A DNA stretch of 17,638 nucleotides from CAZQIC01 sp964593555 (GTDB lineage: Bacteria > Bacteroidota > Bacteroidia > JAFLBG01), in contig CAZQIC010000105.1 of assembly GCA_964593555.1 (NCBI GenBank), positions 1 to 17,638 of the forward strand, given 5' to 3'. Of the stretch, positions 14,131 through 17,638 are shown in pieces; the first letter of the stretch is position 1, and every line of letters begins with the position of its first letter. The position numbers were made by a program, and so were the translations under genes. Under the pieces are notes generated by a model. The model saw only the letters and a program-made list of their open reading frames with translations. It was not told the origin of the DNA and searched no databases.

Positions 14131-14184
14131 TCTCGACAAGCTCGATGTAACACTTGTGTGGAGGTCAATTCGAGCCTGTCGAGA
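14131..14184. repeat. REP-like imperfect palindrome
   Basis: TCTCGACAAGCTCGA (14131-14145) and TCGAGCCTGTCGAGA (14170-14184) are inverted copies matching at 14 of 15 positions, separated by 24 bases that hold a minor ACAC-TT-GTGT hairpin. The G+C-rich stem stands out from its A/T-rich surroundings and lies between two genes. It looks like the dispersed 'CTCGACAAGCTCGA' intergenic palindromes that I recall from many Bacteroidota genomes. It could be transcribed as a stable hairpin at the end of the MFS message. Confidence 0.75.
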
Positions 14185-14219
14185 ATCGTGCGTAGTAACT
14201 TAAACAATTATAAATAAAA

Positions 14220-14786
14220 ATGGAAAATAATTATATCGATAGTGTAAAAAAACAATTTTTATACTATAAAATGTTAGGCGAAAAAGCCATGGAACAAATT
14301 CCGGAAGAAAAACTATTTTGGTTATACAACGAGGAAAGTAATAGCATAGCCACTCTTGTAAAGCACTTAACCGGTAATATGTTATCGCGTTGGACAGATT
14401 TTTTTACCAGTGACGGAGAAAAGGAATGGCGCAACAGGGACAGTGAATTTGTTGATGATGTAAAAAGCAGACAGCAATTAATTGAGATATGGGATATGGG
14501 CTGGAAATGTTTGTTTAATGTAATTGGCAATCTGAAACCTGAAGATCTTGAAAGAATTGTATACATCCGAAACCAGGGACATACCGTTGTTGATGCCATT
14601 AACAGGCAATTAGCGCATTATCCTTATCACATTGGACAAATTGTATTTCTAGCAAAAATGGTGAGTGAAAAGTGGAACAGCTTATCTATTCCAAAAAATA
14701 AATCAGCGGAATATAATTCGGATAAATTTTCAAAGGAAAAATCGAGGCAGCATTTTACTGACGAAATACAGAATAAGAAAAAATAA
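14220..14786 (+). CDS. DinB superfamily, DUF1572 protein
   Basis: A 188-residue four-helix-bundle protein of the DinB superfamily, DUF1572 type. Possible metal ligands typical of the fold are His49 in ATLVKHLTGN and His133 and His137 in QLAHYPYHIGQIV. SRWTDFFTSDGEKEWRNRDSEF (56-77) matches the family's conserved aromatic segment. Relatives act as thiol S-transferases or have no known activity, so no specific function is claimed. The C-terminal 25 residues are Lys- and Ser-rich and probably disordered. It has its own intergenic region containing the REP-like palindrome and is convergent with the DUF5916 gene. Confidence 0.87.
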   Translation: MENNYIDSVKKQFLYYKMLGEKAMEQIPEEKLFWLYNEESNSIATLVKHLTGNMLSRWTDFFTSDGEKEWRNRDSEFVDDVKSRQQLIEIWDMGWKCLFNVIGNLKPEDLERIVYIRNQGHTVVDAINRQLAHYPYHIGQIVFLAKMVSEKWNSLSIPKNKSAEYNSDKFSKEKSRQHFTDEIQNKKK

Positions 14787-14790
14787 AAAT

Positions 14791-14858
14791 ACCCCTCGCC
14801 CTCCGGATGGAGACTATTGGCGTAGTATAACGAGGGGGTTCGCCTGATGTGATCAGGC
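14791..14858. repeat. Multi-hairpin structured intergenic element
   Basis: An outer stem ACCCCTCG (14791-14798) pairs with CGAGGGG(G)T (14831-14839). Inside it is CTCC-GGAT-GGAG (14801-14812). Right after is a perfect 7-bp hairpin GCCTGAT-GTG-ATCAGGC (14842-14858). The element fills nearly the whole gap between two convergent genes and is markedly more G+C-rich than its surroundings. It may serve as a two-way terminator, although no long T-run follows the second hairpin. It may also be one copy of a dispersed palindromic repeat. Confidence 0.65.
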
Positions 14859-14866
14859 AGAATGAT

Positions 14867-17353
14867 TTAATTAACCTGTTTCTTTTTTTTGAAATACAAG
14901 TAATCCAGAAAATAAACCAATCGCAGAGAAACACTATTGGTTTGCGGAGAACTGATGGTATTGTCAAAGTTTTTTCCAAAATGAGAAATAACAACAACAT
15001 CGTCTTTTTCAATAGCATTTTTATACGTAAAATTTAACATGCTGCCGGGAGCAAACTGCCAAGTGTAAACCACATCAATATTAAAAGCGTTATAATTAAA
15101 ATCATTACTTGTAGGATAATTATCGTAATGCGATAAGTATCCATCATTATCCAATCTATAATAATTATTCTTGTATTCACCGGTTATCCAATAATGACGG
15201 GCATTTATATTAAGTGCCATACGCGGATTAAAAATATATTTGAGTAAAAAAGAATTTTCTATTGTATGAAGCTCCCTTGCTCCCATTACAATATCTCCCA
15301 ATGCATCGAACGTGACAAAGCCCGGATTAAACGGATCATAGTCGTAACAAAATGCGTATGTTGCCGACATTCTGTTACTGAAGCGGTAACGTATTTTTGG
15401 AGTGGCTGCATAACCCGCTTTAGCCAATAAGTTGTTTGTATTGCTTTTAAAAAAATTTGCCATGCTTATCGTCATATCAACAGCCAGTTTTTTTCTATAG
15501 TCGCTGCTTATACCTGCATATAAATAATAGTATTGGGAAGTGCGATAAAATCTGCCGGGAACTCGCGGTTCGTTATAATCATACAAGGACGTGGGAGATG
15601 TATTTCCTCCTGCAAAAAAGCTATGATAGTTTAATAAGGTTACAAACAGGTTCAGTTCATAACCAAGATCTATTCTATGGCCGGTAAGGTAATTATATCC
15701 ATAACTTATATTTGATGAGCTGCTTGAGTTACGCAAAAACCTCCAGGGCTTATATAAATTATGTTCGACATAAAGGTTCAATGAACCATAATTATTTACC
15801 GATTGAAAACCAAGATCACTTCTATTAAAAGTATTATTCATCACCTCATGCCCAAGGCCATAACCAAAAACTCCTCCTGTTTTTCTAATACCCAAAAAAT
15901 AATTGTATCCCAATTGATTCTGGTATGTTTCAGCCGCACCGGGAACTTTTACATATTTCTGACTCAGTGTAAAATTCCCATCAGTCGCCAATGTGTTTTT
16001 TTTATTGAATAATGTACAACCTGTACCTGTGACATTTGCATCATTACTATTCTTCTCCCTTATCACATTTGTATTAATAAAATAAACACTGGAATTGTTT
16101 TTTAGCTGCTGGTCAAAAACAATAACGTTATAGTTTGTCAAAGGCTCAGTCATAATTTTTCTTGTGTTTCCAATGGAATCTTTTACTATCGCCTCCATCC
16201 TATCCGTAACTGCGTTAAAAACACCTATACCCAATCCATTATTATTCCTTCCCGAAAGTTTTATCGCGTTCAATAATTTTACTCTTGAAGGATTCTCTAT
16301 CAATTCTTCTCCGGGCCGTAATTGATATGAAACAGCGTAAAATCCAACAGGTGTTTTCCCTATTCTCCTTGAATAAAACAAACTGTTCTTGCTGAACAAC
16401 TCTGTACTCTCCTTAAAAAAAGATCGGTTCTCATCATATATCACTTCTCTGTAACCAAGATTTTTTACTTTTCTATCGAATTGCACCTGGCCAAAATCAG
16501 GCAATAAACTCATGTCAATAGTAAAACGTTCGTCTATCCCGTATTTCATATCAACGCCTGCATTGTATGAAAATGTATTCGCGTATTTATAGGTTCCATC
16601 GAGTTCAGAAAATGGAGACCTCTCTTCATAAAAGGACACATAAGGTGTAAATGATAAGCGGAGCGGCAACTTAATATTTTCAATTCCCCTTAACGTTCCC
16701 CATAATTTAAGTGGACTTGATTCAGTGGGCGGCGTAAATGCCCATTGATCGAATTCCCTGTTGCGCCTTATACTGCGTATCATTTGCATGGCCCACTCCT
16801 GCTTCACCTTTTTAGGAAAACGAAATGCAGAATACGGAATTTTAATTTCAAGACTCCATCCTTTCTCATTAATATCTACTTCGCTTATCCACACGGCATC
16901 AAAAGTTGGATCACTGAATTTCTCATCCACCTGAACACCCGAAGCATAAACAGAAAAAATAAAAGCATCCTTCCTGGTATTGTATGGATCAATACGAAAA
17001 GAAAAAAAATCTGAATTTAAATCCGCATCGTCTCTGCTGCCCAGTTCATGCAAAATACTATCAGGTGCAGAATCATACATCATGGCTCCGATGTAAATGG
17101 CATAATCATCATACAATATCCTTACATCCGTTGCTTGTGTTGGTTTTGCTTTTTGAATTGGTAAATTCTGGGTAAAATTATTTATTAAAACTCCATTTTT
17201 CCAGCAGTCATCATCCAGCTTTCCATCCAGCTTAGGTTCCTGTAATGTTCGAACGGCTAAGGCTACCCGGAGTGAATCAGACGAACAGTAAACCTTATTG
17301 AGGTATACAAGCGTGAAAACAAGAATGAAATATTTAACACGGATTTGGAACAC
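14867..17353 (-). CDS. CBM9-like plus DUF5916 outer-membrane protein
   Basis: An 828-residue exported protein. The signal peptide is at about 1-23. Residues 35-230 form a carbohydrate-binding family 9-like domain (PKLDGKLDDDCW at 40-51, VRILYDDYAIYIGAMMYDS, then WSLEIKIPYSAFRFP). The remainder is DUF5916, with the conserved DFGQVQFDRKVKNLGYREVIYDENRSFFKESTELF stretch at about 295-330 and then many alternating amphipathic strands (KIRYRFSNRMSATYAFCYDYD and similar), as expected for an outer-membrane beta-barrel. The protein ends VSLRLVYFLDYLYFKKKKQVN. The function is unknown; binding of a glycan or other surface ligand is an inference. The start codon is GTG: a TAA lies four codons upstream, and the next Met is near residue 90. 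Its 3' end abuts the multi-hairpin element. Confidence 0.88.
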   Translation of the reverse strand: MFQIRVKYFILVFTLVYLNKVYCSSDSLRVALAVRTLQEPKLDGKLDDDCWKNGVLINNFTQNLPIQKAKPTQATDVRILYDDYAIYIGAMMYDSAPDSILHELGSRDDADLNSDFFSFRIDPYNTRKDAFIFSVYASGVQVDEKFSDPTFDAVWISEVDINEKGWSLEIKIPYSAFRFPKKVKQEWAMQMIRSIRRNREFDQWAFTPPTESSPLKLWGTLRGIENIKLPLRLSFTPYVSFYEERSPFSELDGTYKYANTFSYNAGVDMKYGIDERFTIDMSLLPDFGQVQFDRKVKNLGYREVIYDENRSFFKESTELFSKNSLFYSRRIGKTPVGFYAVSYQLRPGEELIENPSRVKLLNAIKLSGRNNNGLGIGVFNAVTDRMEAIVKDSIGNTRKIMTEPLTNYNVIVFDQQLKNNSSVYFINTNVIREKNSNDANVTGTGCTLFNKKNTLATDGNFTLSQKYVKVPGAAETYQNQLGYNYFLGIRKTGGVFGYGLGHEVMNNTFNRSDLGFQSVNNYGSLNLYVEHNLYKPWRFLRNSSSSSNISYGYNYLTGHRIDLGYELNLFVTLLNYHSFFAGGNTSPTSLYDYNEPRVPGRFYRTSQYYYLYAGISSDYRKKLAVDMTISMANFFKSNTNNLLAKAGYAATPKIRYRFSNRMSATYAFCYDYDPFNPGFVTFDALGDIVMGARELHTIENSFLLKYIFNPRMALNINARHYWITGEYKNNYYRLDNDGYLSHYDNYPTSNDFNYNAFNIDVVYTWQFAPGSMLNFTYKNAIEKDDVVVISHFGKNFDNTISSPQTNSVSLRLVYFLDYLYFKKKKQVN

Positions 17354-17587
17354 AGGATAAAGTTAGCTGGATTTCAACTTTTGCTTCCAACGATTACACC
17401 AATGGTGAAGAAAAGGGATAAAAGGAGAAAAATTCTACTTTTTAAAAGAAATATTTTATCTATTATTCTTATTAATACTGTTGATCTTAATCATATTATT
17501 CTCTTTTTGTGACATTTGTCCAAAAACCAGATTATTTTTAATTAAAATCATATTTTGTACTACAGCCAAAAAGCAAATATTTCGTAT
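17354..17587. other. Non-coding A/T-rich region upstream of the DUF5916 gene
   Basis: No credible gene. The region should hold the promoter of the minus-strand DUF5916 gene, but I find no perfect TAnnTTTG box on that strand. A plus-strand reading frame of 36 codons (17402-17512) with a basic start and hydrophobic end is present but unsupported. A weak GACA-TT-TGTC palindrome occurs near 17511-17520. Confidence 0.5.
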
Positions 17588-17638
17588 AGGGGAGTTCTAA
17601 AAATAGAATGTTAAAAACAATCTAATAAAATCGTATCT
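17588..17638 (-). repeat. Right copy of 51-bp terminal inverted repeat
   Basis: Exact reverse complement of 1-51. Read on the plus strand, this copy reproduces the last codons and the stop of the lipoprotein gene. However, an in-frame TAG (17587-17589) comes directly before them, so the copy is not part of a gene here. Identity ends exactly at 17588. Confidence 0.95.

Noticed and set aside
14791..14858. tRNA-like look (GGTTCGCC resembling a T-loop)
   Set aside because: The stems do not form acceptor, D and anticodon arms, and the loop lacks the GTTCNANNC pattern.
17402..17512. 36-codon plus-strand frame with basic N-terminus and hydrophobic C-terminus
   Set aside because: A/T-rich DNA readily gives such frames; there is no promoter box, ribosome site or recognisable family to support it.
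1..17638. Transposon or phage bounded by the terminal repeats
   Set aside because: The content is housekeeping (parAB, miaA) with no transposase, recombinase or phage gene; 51-bp identity at contig ends fits an assembly break better.

Overview
The window looks like an ordinary chromosomal segment of a member of the Bacteroidota, probably from an uncultured or metagenome-assembled genome. Reasons: a type B (CHU_C) type IX secretion sorting domain; the parA-parB-DUF5683 neighbourhood; a DUF5916 outer-membrane protein; Bacteroidota-style -7 promoter boxes (TAnnTTTG) at several starts; A/T-rich leaders almost without Shine-Dalgarno sequences; and low G+C. There is no tRNA, rRNA, transposase, integrase, phage gene or CRISPR array.

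Layout. (1) 14-1041, minus strand: an FMN-reductase-like flavoprotein followed by a small lipoprotein. (2) 1172-4353, plus strand: an UPF0173 metallo-beta-lactamase-fold hydrolase, ParA, a strong terminator, ParB, then DUF5683. ParA and ParB form the chromosome partitioning pair; no parS site was found by eye. (3) 4364-10021, minus strand: three closely spaced genes, transcribed in the order GNAT-like acyltransferase, large glycine-rich type B T9SS-exported protein, FAD/NAD(P)-binding oxidoreductase. (4) 10095-14786, plus strand: a CxxCxxCC cluster protein, a DUF2179 membrane protein, a pRiA4b ORF-3-like acidic protein, miaA (tRNA i6A37 synthesis), an MFS transporter overlapping miaA, and a DinB/DUF1572 protein. 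(5) 14867-17353, minus strand: a carbohydrate-binding-like plus DUF5916 outer-membrane barrel protein.

Non-coding structure is the more unusual part. The two ends of the window are a perfect 51-bp inverted repeat (1-51 and 17588-17638) that includes the 3' end of the first gene; an assembly-graph boundary and a genuine inverted repeat are both possible. A REP-like imperfect palindrome lies at 14131-14184 and a multi-hairpin element at 14791-14858. A strong intrinsic terminator separates parA from parB. Two perfect -7 boxes face away from each other in the 10022-10094 intergenic region and settle the starts of the two divergent genes there.

I do not see a convincing new multi-gene system. The best leads are the terminal inverted repeat, the two structured intergenic elements, and the glycine-rich exported protein with its two partner genes.
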